Source: Curtobacterium sp. PhB115
GTDB taxonomy: Bacteria; Actinomycetota; Actinomycetes; Actinomycetales; Microbacteriaceae
Direction of reading: 5' to 3'
DNA length: 64,000 bases
Assembly: GCF_003752025.1 (NCBI RefSeq)
Contig: NZ_RJKR01000006.1
Location: forward strand, 221,466-285,465
The position numbers and the translations under genes were made by a program. Each line of letters begins with the position of its first letter. Within the stretch, counting starts at the first letter, position 1. The notes beneath the pieces were generated by a model. The model saw nothing but the letters and a program-made list of their open reading frames with translations. It ran no database searches and was not told the origin of the DNA. Below are positions 7,696-16,421 of the stretch, one piece after another.

Positions 7696-10140
7696 CTAGA
7701 GCTTCTCGATCGGGGCGATCTTGATGAGCAGCTTCTTGCGACCAGCGGAGTCGAACGCGATCTCCGCGATGCGCTTCGCGCCCTGACCGGTCACCGCCGA
7801 CACCGTGCCCTCGCCGAAGTCGACGTGCTTGATCCGGTCACCGGCGACGAGTTCCATGTCCCCGTTGTCGCGGACCTGGCCGGACACCCGGTTGGCCCAC
7901 TCGGTCTTCGGGCGGGTCTTCGACGCAGCAGCCGCGCGGTCGTACGAGCCGCCGCCCCAACCACCCCCACCGCGGTAGCCCCCACCGCCACCGCCGCCGA
8001 TGCCGCCCTCGCGCTTGGCGTTCAGCGCCCGGGGCTGCGTGCCACCACGGCTGTTCGCCATGCCAGGCGACTGCTTCCACTCGATGAGCCCCTCGGGGAT
8101 CTCCTGCAGGAAGCGCGACGGCATCGCCACGTTGACGTCGCCGAACTGCGCGCGGGTCATGGCGAGCGAGAGGAACAGGACCTTCTTCGCGCGGGTGATG
8201 CCGACGTAGAACAGTCGGCGTTCCTCCGACGGGCCGCCCGGCTCGTTCGCGGACATCCGGTGCGGCAGCAGGTCTTCCTCGACGCCCGTGAGGAACACGG
8301 CTTCGTACTCGAGGCCCTTCGCCGTGTGCAGCGTCATGAGCGACACCGTCCCGGACGAGTCGTCGAGCTCGTCCGCCGCGGCGACCAGCGAGACCTCGGT
8401 CAGGAAGTCCGTCAGGGTGCCCTCGGGGTTGTTCTTCTGGAACTCGCGCGTGACGGCGACGAGCTCGTCGATGTTGTCGGCGCGGGCGGCGTCCTGCGCG
8501 TCCGGCGACTTCCGGAGGTTCTCGAGCAGCCCCGAGCCGTCGAGCAGCTGCGTCAGGGTGTCGACGACCGGCTGCGTCTGCGCCTTCTCGGACACGGAGT
8601 CGAGCAGCGCCGCGAACGCCGTGATCGCGTTGCGTACCTTCGGGCCGAAGCCGAGCTCGTCGGCGTGCCGCAGGGCGTCGCGCATCGTCGTCTCGTGCTC
8701 GTCGGCGTAGCGCTGCAGCGTCGTCTCGGTCACGGAGCCGATACCGCGCTTCGGCACGTTGAGCACCCGGCGCAGGGCCATCGGGTCGGCCGGGTTCGCG
8801 ACGGTGATCAGGTACGCCATCGCGTCCTTGATCTCGGCGCGCTCGTAGAACTTCGTGCCGCCGAGCACCCGGTACGGGATCGCGGCGCGGATGAAGATCT
8901 CCTCCAGCGCACGGGTCTGCGAGTTCGTCCGGTAGAACACCGCCATGTCGCGGTAGTCCATGCCGTCCTCACGCAGGCGCTGGATCTCGTCCGCGACGAA
9001 CTGGGCTTCGTCGTGGCCGGTGTACCCGGTGAAGCCGACGATCTTCTCGCCGGCACCGACGTCGGTGAACAGGTTCTTCGCCTGGCGGTCGAAGTTGTTC
9101 GCGATGACCGCGTTCGCAGCGTCGAGGATCGTCTGCGTCGAGCGGTAGTTCTGCTCGAGCAGGATGACCTTGGAGTTCGGGAAGTCGCGCTCGAACTCGA
9201 CGATGTTGCGGATGTCGGCCCCGCGGAACGCGTAGATCGACTGGTCGGAGTCTCCGACGACGGTCAGGGACGCCCCGGCGATCGACCCGTCGCGCTCCCG
9301 CATGCGGGCGACGTGCTGCCCGGAGTCCTCGAGCTTGTCGACCTGCTCGACCGGCACCGGGCGGGTCAGTTCGCGGATCAGGGAGTACTGCGCGTGGTTC
9401 GTGTCCTGGTACTCGTCGACCAGGATGAAGCGGAATCGCCGCTGGTAGAGCGCCGCGACCTCGGGGAACGCCCGGAACAGGAAGACCGTCTGACCGATGA
9501 GGTCGTCGAAGTCGAAGGCGTTCGCCCGGCGCAGGTCGTTCGTGTAGCGCCGGAAGACCTCGGTGAACATGACTTCCTGCGGGTCGTTCACGTTGATGTT
9601 GCGGGCGTACGAGTCGATGTCCTGCAGCTCGTTCTTGAGCTTGGAGATCTTCGACGCCGCGGCACCGACGGTCAGCCCGAGCGTGTCCGCCTCGAGGTCC
9701 TTGATGATCCGCTTGAGCAGTGCCTTCGAATCGGCGGAGTCGTAGATCGTGAACGACTGCGCGAACCCGAACCGCTCGGCTTCCCGCCGGAGGATCCGCA
9801 CGCACGCCGAGTGGAAGGTCGAGATCCACATGCCGTCGGACTCGCCGCCGACCAGGGCCCGGACGCGCTCGCGCATCTCGGCTGCGGCCTTGTTCGTGAA
9901 CGTGATCGCCAGGATCTGCGACGGCCAGGCCTCACGGTTGGCGAGCAGCAGGGCGATGCGCCGCGTGAGCACACTCGTCTTGCCGGAACCGGCTCCGGCC
10001 ACGATCAGCAGGGACTCGCCGCGGTACTCGACGGCTTCCTTCTGCTGGGGGTTCAGACCCGCGGTGAACGGGTCTTCGTACGCGCGGGCACCGGCGCCCG
10101 GCTCGGGCGTCGAATCGAAGGGGTCGAGCACGATCGTCAT
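7696..10140 (-). CDS. pcrA: ATP-dependent DNA helicase PcrA/UvrD
   Basis: 814 residues. Superfamily 1A helicase that unwinds DNA 3'-5' in repair and replication and removes stalled RNA polymerase. All motifs are present in order: Q motif LNPQQKEAV (29-37), Walker A GAGSGKT (49-55), DEYQDTN (motif II), GDSDQSIYAFRGAD (III), EQNYRSTQTI (IV), TLHTAKGLEYE (V) and LFYVGITRAKK (VI). After a glycine-rich linker (GGIGGGGGGGYRGGGG) comes the C-terminal Tudor-like domain (GDRIKHVDFGEGTV) known to contact RNA polymerase. A TAGACT hexamer lies nine bases before the ATG. It may be cotranscribed with the downstream-oriented ugpQ gene, whose stop lies 12 bases upstream of it. Confidence 0.96.
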   Translation of the reverse strand: MTIVLDPFDSTPEPGAGARAYEDPFTAGLNPQQKEAVEYRGESLLIVAGAGSGKTSVLTRRIALLLANREAWPSQILAITFTNKAAAEMRERVRALVGGESDGMWISTFHSACVRILRREAERFGFAQSFTIYDSADSKALLKRIIKDLEADTLGLTVGAAASKISKLKNELQDIDSYARNINVNDPQEVMFTEVFRRYTNDLRRANAFDFDDLIGQTVFLFRAFPEVAALYQRRFRFILVDEYQDTNHAQYSLIRELTRPVPVEQVDKLEDSGQHVARMRERDGSIAGASLTVVGDSDQSIYAFRGADIRNIVEFERDFPNSKVILLEQNYRSTQTILDAANAVIANNFDRQAKNLFTDVGAGEKIVGFTGYTGHDEAQFVADEIQRLREDGMDYRDMAVFYRTNSQTRALEEIFIRAAIPYRVLGGTKFYERAEIKDAMAYLITVANPADPMALRRVLNVPKRGIGSVTETTLQRYADEHETTMRDALRHADELGFGPKVRNAITAFAALLDSVSEKAQTQPVVDTLTQLLDGSGLLENLRKSPDAQDAARADNIDELVAVTREFQKNNPEGTLTDFLTEVSLVAAADELDDSSGTVSLMTLHTAKGLEYEAVFLTGVEEDLLPHRMSANEPGGPSEERRLFYVGITRAKKVLFLSLAMTRAQFGDVNVAMPSRFLQEIPEGLIEWKQSPGMANSRGGTQPRALNAKREGGIGGGGGGGYRGGGGWGGGSYDRAAAASKTRPKTEWANRVSGQVRDNGDMELVAGDRIKHVDFGEGTVSAVTGQGAKRIAEIAFDSAGRKKLLIKIAPIEKL

Positions 10141-10152
10141 GTCCGGGACAGT

Positions 10153-11163
10153 CTAGGCGGGACCCCCGACAGCCGACCTGGCGAGCACGGCCAGGTCGGT
10201 GTGGTCCGCGAACACCCCGTCGACACCGGTCCTGATGATCGACGTGAACCAGCGCTCCCAGTCGCCGAACGCCGCGACCTCACCGCCGCGTCGGAGCGGC
10301 GCCGGCAGGAACCGGTTCTCCGGTCGGAGGGTCCAGGTGTACGCCGCCAGACCGACCTCGTGCGCGCGGTCGACGATCGGGCTCCGGACCGGCGTCGGGT
10401 CCTCGAGCGCGACGCTGTCCACGCCGGCCATGAGCGTCCCGAGGTCGACGCTGATGCCGTGGAACTCCGTCGCGAACGACGCGAGCGCGTCCTCGGAGCG
10501 CTCCGCGGCGTAGGTGGGGGCGAGCGACCCGTGGGACGCGACCTCGTCGGCGGCGCTGCCACGGGCCTCCTGGAGGTACACCAGCCGACCACCCGTGCGA
10601 CGCTCGCGCAGGAGGCGGAGCACGGTCTTCTCGAAGCACTCGATGGTGAGCCGGTCGTCGCCGCGCCAGCCGGCGTCACCGAGCGTGCGGTCGACGAGTT
10701 CGTCCATCGCGAAGCCGGCGCGTCCGAAGAACGCCGCGTGCTTGACCTCGGCGACCAGGCCGACCGGCCGAGGAGCCGCATCGAGGATCGCGAGCAGGTC
10801 CTCGAGACGGAGGATCGGTTCCTCGCCGTCGTGCTCCGCCGATCCCGGGCGCAGGGCGGGCAGGCGTTCGCGGGTCCGGAGCGTCCGCAGCTCGTCCCAG
10901 GTGAAGTCCTCGGTGAACCACCCCGTGATCGTCTGCCCGTCGATCGTCTTCGTCGTCCGCAGGTGCCGGAACTCGGGGTGATCGGCGACGTCGGTCGTGC
11001 CGGAGACCTCGTTCTCGTGCCGGAGCACCAGCACGCCGTCCTTCGTGGGCACCAGGTCCGGCTCGATCGCGTCGGCCCCGAGCTCGATCGCGAGCTCGTA
11101 CGCGCTCCGCGAGTGCTCGGGACGGTAGCCGGACGCACCACGGTGGGCGATCACGAGGGTCAT
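10153..11163 (-). CDS. Glycerophosphodiester phosphodiesterase family protein
   Basis: 336 residues. Splits glycerophosphodiesters to glycerol 3-phosphate and an alcohol. The GDPD signature is at the N-terminus: AHRGASGYRPEHS with the catalytic His-Arg, then IEPDLVPTKDGVLVLRHE carrying the metal-binding Glu/Asp and second catalytic His. No signal peptide, so it acts in the cytoplasm. The ATG at 11163 is preceded by TAGGGT with a 6-base gap and no Shine-Dalgarno, a leaderless-type start. It lies upstream of pcrA in the same direction and is divergent from the DUF817 gene. Glycerol 3-phosphate produced here could feed GlpD (19061-20974). Confidence 0.88.
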   Translation of the reverse strand: MTLVIAHRGASGYRPEHSRSAYELAIELGADAIEPDLVPTKDGVLVLRHENEVSGTTDVADHPEFRHLRTTKTIDGQTITGWFTEDFTWDELRTLRTRERLPALRPGSAEHDGEEPILRLEDLLAILDAAPRPVGLVAEVKHAAFFGRAGFAMDELVDRTLGDAGWRGDDRLTIECFEKTVLRLLRERRTGGRLVYLQEARGSAADEVASHGSLAPTYAAERSEDALASFATEFHGISVDLGTLMAGVDSVALEDPTPVRSPIVDRAHEVGLAAYTWTLRPENRFLPAPLRRGGEVAAFGDWERWFTSIIRTGVDGVFADHTDLAVLARSAVGGPA

Positions 11164-11269
11164 GGCGCGACCCTACTGGCCGGTGGTGACCGTGGGCCGT
11201 CCTGTGTCGCGGGACACATGCGCGCCCCCGGGGACGATCGTTCCCAGCATCGGCGCTGACCATCGCCGC

Positions 11270-12244
11270 ATGACCGTCCGTTCGCTCTCCACCGCCGTCG
11301 AGGCCCGGATCGACCGAGCCGCCCGCCGTGTGCTCGACGCCGGCCACCAACCGCACCGGCCCGTCCGGGTCTTCGTCACGGAGTTCCTGGTCTTCGGCGC
11401 GAAGCAGGCCTGGGCGTGCACGTTCGGCGCGCTGCTGCTCGGTGCCATGGCCGTCGTGCACCTCACCGTCCCGGAGGGGTCCCGGAACGACGTCCTGACG
11501 ATCGTCGCCGTGCTGCTGCAGGTGGGGATGCTCGTGTTCGGCCTCGAGACGGTCCGGGAGCTCCGCGTCGTGCTCCTCTTCCACGTCGTCGGCACCGTGA
11601 TGGAGGTCTTCAAGACGCACATGGGGTCGTGGACCTACGACGACGGTGGTGTGCTCGCCGTCGCCGGGGTCCCGCTGTTCTCCGGGTTCATGTACGGCGC
11701 AGTCGGGTCCTACATGGTCCGGGTGTACCGCCTGTTCGACCTGCGGTTCGACCGGTACCCGCGGCAGCGGCGGCTCGCGCTCGTGTCGGCCGGCGTGTAC
11801 CTGAACTTCTTCGGGCACCACTTCACCTGGGACGCACGATGGGTCCTGCTGGCCCTCGTGGTGATCCTGTTCGCCAGGACCACCATGCACGTCCGCATCC
11901 ACCGGGCCACCGTGCGGATGCCGGTGCTGCTCGCCATGGGGCTCGTCGCGGTGTTCATCTGGCTGGCGGAGAACGTCGCGACCTGGGCCGGCGCGTGGAG
12001 CTACCCGGCGCAGCTCGCGGTCTGGCAGCCGGTCGCCCCGACGAAGATCGTCGCGTGGTTCCTGCTCATGACGATCTCGGTCGCCCTCGTGACCTGGGTC
12101 TACCCGGCGGTCCCGGCAGACTTCCGACGAGTTCGAGGCGTACGCGCAGCCCTCGCCCATACGCTTCCCTCGTCAGGGCCCTCCGGGTCCGCGTCCGCTC
12201 GCCGCGAATCCTCAGCCTTTCGCCACGACGCGCACCTAGGCTGA
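11270..12244 (+). CDS. DUF817 family integral membrane protein
   Basis: 324 residues with about eight hydrophobic segments (for example AWACTFGALLLGAMAVVHL and VLLAMGLVAVFIWLAENVA). The sequence matches the DUF817 family: GMLVFGLETVRELRVV, VGTVMEVFKTHMGSWTY, YLNFFGHHFTWD and the WSYP motif are characteristic. The biochemical function of the family is unknown; the conserved His, Glu and Asn residues inside membrane segments are noted but not interpretable here. The last 40 residues are polar and low in conservation. The ATG at 11270 is the first that leaves a sensible start, but its ribosome-binding context is poor, so the start is less certain than the family. Confidence 0.82.
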   Translation: MTVRSLSTAVEARIDRAARRVLDAGHQPHRPVRVFVTEFLVFGAKQAWACTFGALLLGAMAVVHLTVPEGSRNDVLTIVAVLLQVGMLVFGLETVRELRVVLLFHVVGTVMEVFKTHMGSWTYDDGGVLAVAGVPLFSGFMYGAVGSYMVRVYRLFDLRFDRYPRQRRLALVSAGVYLNFFGHHFTWDARWVLLALVVILFARTTMHVRIHRATVRMPVLLAMGLVAVFIWLAENVATWAGAWSYPAQLAVWQPVAPTKIVAWFLLMTISVALVTWVYPAVPADFRRVRGVRAALAHTLPSSGPSGSASARRESSAFRHDAHLG

Positions 12245-12275
12245 GAGGACTCGAATCTCCAAGGAAGAGGACACC

Positions 12276-13136
12276 ATGGCCTTCAAGCCCGGTTTCGACC
12301 AGTCCCCCGCCTTCAACGACCAGGGCCGAAACGCCTGGGGCGCCGGCGCTGGTCAGCAGCAGGCCGGCTGGGGACAGACCCCGAAGCAGGCGCAGGGCGG
12401 GATGACCCCCGAGCAGCTGCAGTACATGTACGACCGTCCGGCGGCCTCCACCGTCGACACGGACCGCATGTCGTACGAGGACACCATCGTCAAGACGCTC
12501 CTCGCCTTCGGCGTGCTGATCGTCGGTGCGGTGGCCGGCTGGAACCTGCCCCCGATCGTCTGGATCGTCGGCGCGGTCGTCGGGTTCGTCCTGGCCCTCG
12601 TCAACACCTTCAAGAAGAAGCCGTCGCCGGGTCTGATCCTGACGTACTCCTTCGCACAGGGCCTGTTCGTCGGTGGCATCTCCGGTGTCTACAACTCGAT
12701 GTGGGGCGGCATCGTCACGCAGGCGGTGTTCGGCACCCTCGCGGTGTTCGGCATCACCCTGGCGCTGTTCAGCTCGGGCAAGATCCGTGCGACCCCGAAG
12801 GCGACGCGGTTCTTCATCATCGCGATGGTCGGGTACATGGCGTTCTCGATCGTGAACCTGATCCTGATGTGGACCGGCGTCACGGACACGGCCTTCGGCG
12901 CCCTGGGCATCACGGTCTTCGGCATCCCGCTCGGCGTCCTCATCGGCATCTTCGTGGTCATCATGGCCGCGTACTCGCTGGTCCTCGACTTCGACCAGAT
13001 CAAGACCGGCGTCCAGCGTGGCGCCCCCCGGATCTACTCGTGGACCGCAGCGTTCGGCCTCATCGTGACGCTCGTGTGGCTCTACCTCGAGATCCTGCGC
13101 ATCCTCGCCATCATCGCGAGCAGCCAGCGCAACTAG
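12276..13136 (+). CDS. Bax inhibitor-1/YccA family membrane protein
   Basis: 286 residues, with a Gly/Gln-rich cytoplasmic N-terminal 75 residues followed by seven membrane segments. Matches the actinobacterial Bax inhibitor-1-like family (GLFVGGISGVYNSMWGGIV, AYSLVLDFDQIKTG with the acidic residues at the end characteristic of the family's pore or sensor region). Members are proposed calcium-leak channels; the role in bacteria is not settled. The ATG is preceded by a good ribosome-binding site (GGAAGAGG, about 12261-12268). Single gene, closed by a strong hairpin terminator. Confidence 0.9.
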   Translation: MAFKPGFDQSPAFNDQGRNAWGAGAGQQQAGWGQTPKQAQGGMTPEQLQYMYDRPAASTVDTDRMSYEDTIVKTLLAFGVLIVGAVAGWNLPPIVWIVGAVVGFVLALVNTFKKKPSPGLILTYSFAQGLFVGGISGVYNSMWGGIVTQAVFGTLAVFGITLALFSSGKIRATPKATRFFIIAMVGYMAFSIVNLILMWTGVTDTAFGALGITVFGIPLGVLIGIFVVIMAAYSLVLDFDQIKTGVQRGAPRIYSWTAAFGLIVTLVWLYLEILRILAIIASSQRN

Positions 13137-13151
13137 TTCCCCCGAACACCC

Positions 13152-13180
13152 GAAGGGCCCCGGCACCGCCGGGGCCCTTC
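13152..13180 (+). terminator. Rho-independent type terminator after the BI-1 gene
   Basis: GAAGGGCCCCGGC (13152-13164), loop ACC, GCCGGGGCCCTTC (13168-13180): a perfect 13-bp stem 15 bases after the stop codon, followed by GTCGTT. Confidence 0.8.
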
Positions 13181-13558
13181 GTCGTTCCCGGGCCGGTGGG
13201 CGGTTCCCGGGCCGGTGGGTGGCGACAGCGGGGGCGGGGGTGGGCGTGGGGGTAGGGGTGGGGGTAGGGGTGGGGTGGTCCCAGTGGTCGTAACACCCCG
13301 CCGGTCGCCCGCCGAGTGGTCACAAAGGGTTGCCCGCACCGGCGCCAGCCGACACTTCGTGACCACTCGGCACCGGGCCCGCGGGGTGTTGTGACCACTC
13401 GACGGACACCAGTACCGCACTGCCCCGCGGGGTGTTGTGACCACTCGACGGACACCAGTACCGCACCGCCGCCCTCCCCGGCAGCATGCACGCCCACGCC
13501 CCCGGCAGCACCCACGCACCCACGCCCACGCCCCCGGCAGCACCGCCCCCGGACGCAC
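13181..13558. repeat. Gene-free repeat-rich spacer with GTGACCACTCG motifs
   Basis: About 380 bp without a plausible gene. A 40-bp unit is repeated exactly at 13381-13420 and 13427-13466. Its core, GTTGTGACCACTCG, recurs in the opposite orientation near 13280-13330 (GTGGTCGTAACACCCCGC; GAGTGGTCACAAAGGG) and again at about 13355-13370, so both strands carry five or so copies. Upstream is a purine-rich stretch of GGGGGT/GGGGTA steps (13228-13275); downstream, ACGCCCACGCCCCCGGCAGCAC is present twice (13490-13545). Small reading frames across this stretch are all proline/glycine/arginine repeats and differ from genes in composition. Confidence 0.8.
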
Positions 13559-13593
13559 GAAGGCCCGGCACGCGTGACGCGTACCGGGCCTTC
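13559..13593 (-). terminator. Terminator of guaA
   Basis: GAAGGCCCGG (13559-13568) pairs with CCGGGCCTTC (13584-13593), and the loop itself contains two ACGCGT copies. It lies 12 bases beyond the guaA stop on the minus strand. Confidence 0.75.
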
Positions 13594-13605
13594 AGCGCAG
13601 GAGAA

Positions 13606-15186
13606 CTACTCCCACTCGATCGTCCCCGGCGGCTTCGACGTGACGTCGAGCACGACCCGGTTGACGTCGGGCACCTCGTTGGTGATGCGGTTCGAGATCT
13701 TCGCGAGCACGTCGTACGGCAGGCGTGTCCAGTCCGCGGTCATGGCGTCCTCGGACGAGACCGGACGGAGCACGATCGGGTGCCCGTACGTGCGGCCGTC
13801 ACCCTGGACGCCCACGGAGCGGACGTCGGCGAGCAGGACGACCGGGCACTGCCAGATCTCCCCGTCGAGGCCCGCTGCGGAGAGTTCCTCGCGCGCGATC
13901 TTGTCGGCAGCGCGGAGCAGCTCGAGCCGCTGCTTGTCGACCGAACCCACGATGCGGATGCCGAGCCCCGGTCCGGGGAACGGCTGGCGGCCGACGATGA
14001 CCTCGGGCAGACCGAGCTCGCGGCCGACGGCACGGACCTCGTCCTTGAAGAGCGCGCGGAGCGGCTCGACGAGTTCGAAGGTCATGTCCTCGGGCAGGCC
14101 ACCCACGTTGTGGTGCGACTTGATGTTCGCGGTACCCGCTCCGCCGCCGGACTCGACGACGTCGGGGTAGAGCGTGCCCTGCACGAGGAACTTGACCTCG
14201 CCGTCGTCACCGTCCCCGCGCGCCTCGAGCACGAGCGCCTCGGCCGCGGCCTCGAACGTGCGGATGAACTCGCGCCCGATGATCTTGCGCTTCTGCTCGG
14301 GGTCGCTCACGCCGGCGAGGGCGTCGAGGAACTGCTGCTCGGCGTCGATCGTGATGAGCCGCACACCGGTGGAGGCGACGTAGTCCTCTTCCACCTGCTT
14401 GCGCTCGTCGGCGCGGAGGAGCCCGTGGTCGACGAAGACGCAGGTGAGCTGGTCACCGACGGCCTTGTGCACGATGGCTGCGGCGACGGCGGAGTCGACA
14501 CCACCGGACAGCCCGGCGATGACGCGGTTCGACCCGACCTGAGCCTGGATCCGTGCGACCTGCTCGTCGATGACGTTGCTCGAGTTCCAGTCGCCGGGCA
14601 GACCCGCGGCGCGGTGCAGGAAGTTCTCCAGGACGGCCTGGCCGTGTACGGAGTGCTTCACCTCGGGGTGCCACTGCACGCCGTAGAGCTTCCGCTCGTC
14701 GGACGCGAAGGCGGCGACGGGGGTCGAGGCGCTCGATGCGAGGACCTCGAAGCCCTCGGGTGCCTTGGCCACGGAGTCGCCGTGCGACATCCACGTCACC
14801 TGGTCCGACGGCTGGCCGCCGAGCAGGACGCTGTCGGTCCCGCTGACGTCGACGGACGTCGCGCCGTACTCGCGCAGGCCGGTGTTCGCGACCTCGCCAC
14901 CGAGGGCGGTCGCCATGGCCTGGAAGCCGTAGCAGATGCCGAGCACGGGGACGCCGAGGTCGAGGATCTCGCCGTCGAGCGACGGTGCCCCTTCTTCGTA
15001 CACGGACGACGGACCACCGGACAGCACGATCGCTGCCGGGTCCTTCGCGCGGATCTCGTCCGCGGTGATGTTGTGCGGGACGATCTCGCTGTAGACGTTC
15101 GCTTCACGGACCCGACGCGCGATGAGCTGCGCGTACTGGGCCCCGAAGTCGACGACGAGGACGGGACGCTGTTCGGTCTCGCTCAC
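13606..15186 (-). CDS. guaA: GMP synthase (glutamine-hydrolysing)
   Basis: 526 residues, the usual length. Converts XMP, ATP and glutamine to GMP. N-terminal class I glutamine amidotransferase: nucleophile Cys in [11 protein letters not shown], and the [12 protein letters not shown] block with catalytic His and Glu. Then the ATP pyrophosphatase domain with P-loop-like [12 protein letters not shown] and the C-terminal dimerisation domain ending in [11 protein letters not shown], the standard terminus. The ATG at 15186 overlaps the stop of the DUF3817 gene (ATGA), so the two are cotranscribed. guaB (27088) and guaB3 (21040) lie within 14 kb, giving all IMP-to-GMP functions in one neighbourhood. 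Confidence 0.97.
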   Translation of the reverse strand: MSETEQRPVLVVDFGAQYAQLIARRVREANVYSEIVPHNITADEIRAKDPAAIVLSGGPSSVYEEGAPSLDGEILDLGVPVLGICYGFQAMATALGGEVANTGLREYGATSVDVSGTDSVLLGGQPSDQVTWMSHGDSVAKAPEGFEVLASSASTPVAAFASDERKLYGVQWHPEVKHSVHGQAVLENFLHRAAGLPGDWNSSNVIDEQVARIQAQVGSNRVIAGLSGGVDSAVAAAIVHKAVGDQLTCVFVDHGLLRADERKQVEEDYVASTGVRLITIDAEQQFLDALAGVSDPEQKRKIIGREFIRTFEAAAEALVLEARGDGDDGEVKFLVQGTLYPDVVESGGGAGTANIKSHHNVGGLPEDMTFELVEPLRALFKDEVRAVGRELGLPEVIVGRQPFPGPGLGIRIVGSVDKQRLELLRAADKIAREELSAAGLDGEIWQCPVVLLADVRSVGVQGDGRTYGHPIVLRPVSSEDAMTADWTRLPYDVLAKISNRITNEVPDVNRVVLDVTSKPPGTIEWE

Positions 15187-15629
15187 CGAGCGGCCTCCTT
15201 CTCACGCTGCTGGGCAGCGGTCAGCTCGTGGTAGGTGTCCATGGCCTTCTGCTGCATCCGGTGTTCGACCACGAAGGACATGAACGGGATGATGCCGCCG
15301 AGGGCGATGAGCAGGAAGCGGGAGGGCCTCCAGCGCATGATGCTCCACAGACGGAAGTCCGTGAAGAGGTAGAGGACGTACAGCCAGCCGTGGGCGATGA
15401 GGATCGCGATCGACAGGTTGAACGTGCCGGGTGCTTCGCCGGCCGTGCCGTTCGGCACGAAGAACGGGCCGTTGCCGAGCTGCATCTCGAGCTGGAGCGG
15501 CGTGTACTTGATGATGACCTCGATCACGAGGGCCAGCAGGAGCACACCGGTGATGTACGCGGAGACGCGGTACCACTTCACCGCACCCGGGATCTTCGGG
15601 ATGTCGCGGGTTCGGACGGTCAGAGCCAT
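15183..15629 (-). CDS. DUF3817 family small membrane protein
   Basis: 148 residues from the ATG at 15629, with three membrane segments ([56 protein letters not shown]) typical of DUF3817, a family often found near guaA in actinobacteria and of unknown function. The start was chosen because TAGGAT (15637-15642 on the minus strand) sits seven bases before this ATG as a leaderless-type -10; an ATG at 15638 falls inside that hexamer and would add three residues. The stop overlaps guaA. A YXXL-like charged C-terminal helix (QQREKEAAR) faces the cytoplasm by prediction. Confidence 0.85.
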   Translation of the reverse strand: MALTVRTRDIPKIPGAVKWYRVSAYITGVLLLALVIEVIIKYTPLQLEMQLGNGPFFVPNGTAGEAPGTFNLSIAILIAHGWLYVLYLFTDFRLWSIMRWRPSRFLLIALGGIIPFMSFVVEHRMQQKAMDTYHELTAAQQREKEAAR

Positions 15630-15639
15630 ATCGGCCATC

Positions 15640-16416
15640 CTACCGTCGGAGCGCAGCGGCTTCGGCGGCGAGGGCTGCATCGCGCTCGTCCTCTTGCTCG
15701 CGCTCCCAGGCGTCCTTCACGAACCGGTACCAGAGGAAGACGGCGAACCCGGCGAAGACGACCCACTCGATCGCGTAGAACAGGTTGAGCCAGTCGAACT
15801 GGACCTCGCGCGAGGGGGCCCGGTCCGCGATGGTGCCGAGGTCGGCGGCCTGCGCGGTGGTGCCGTCGGCGACGACGTACCCGAGGTACATCCGGTCGTC
15901 GAACGCCTTCCACGTGTTCACGAACCGTGCGGGTGCGACGGCCGAGTACTCGGCCTGCTTGTAGGTGTCCTGGTCGGGCGACTCGGCCGGGTAGTACCGG
16001 CCCTCGACCGTGATCGTCTGGCCGTCCGCCAGGCGGTCACCACCGGCGACGGCGGCCGACCGCTGGTCGGACCACCCGATGACGACCGGGAGGCTCGCCC
16101 CACCATCCGAGTCCACCAAGTGACCCACGGTCTGGTACGTCCCACCCCCGGTGCGGCCGGTCAGGACGGTGGTGTCACCGGCGACGAAGGTCCCGGTGAC
16201 CGTGACCTTCTGGCCGGCGATCGTCTCGCTGACCGGGGTCTCCGGCTTGGTCACCGCCTCGAGCGTCTTGCGGGTCTCGGTGGTCGCCGGCAGTGGCTTG
16301 CCGTTGGCGATCGACCGCTCGAGCTGCCACTTGCCCAGCCCGGCGAACACCGCCGCGAGCACGAGCGCCAGCAGGAGCAGCGCGATCCACCTCGGTCGTC
16401 GGGCAACGGCCCACAT
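15640..16416 (-). CDS. SURF1 family cytochrome oxidase assembly protein
   Basis: 258 residues. SURF1 helps insert haem a into cytochrome aa3 oxidase. It has the family topology: an N-terminal membrane helix (residues 10-26, IALLLLALVLAAVFAGL) followed by GKWQLERS, an extracytoplasmic region containing VTVTGTF and the GWSD strand, and a C-terminal helix (FYAIEWVVFAGFAVFLWYR), where the N-F-Y-A-E-W type motif is conserved. It starts five bases after the khtU stop, so it is likely read through from khtTU. Oxidase structural genes are not in the window. Confidence 0.9.
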   Translation of the reverse strand: MWAVARRPRWIALLLLALVLAAVFAGLGKWQLERSIANGKPLPATTETRKTLEAVTKPETPVSETIAGQKVTVTGTFVAGDTTVLTGRTGGGTYQTVGHLVDSDGGASLPVVIGWSDQRSAAVAGGDRLADGQTITVEGRYYPAESPDQDTYKQAEYSAVAPARFVNTWKAFDDRMYLGYVVADGTTAQAADLGTIADRAPSREVQFDWLNLFYAIEWVVFAGFAVFLWYRFVKDAWEREQEDERDAALAAEAAALRR

Positions 16417-16421
16417 TCGTA

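Noticed and set aside
13133..13571. Small minus-strand frames over the repeat spacer
   Set aside because: They are Pro/Gly/Arg repeats made by tandem DNA and share no start signal; the strand pattern of repeats explains them.
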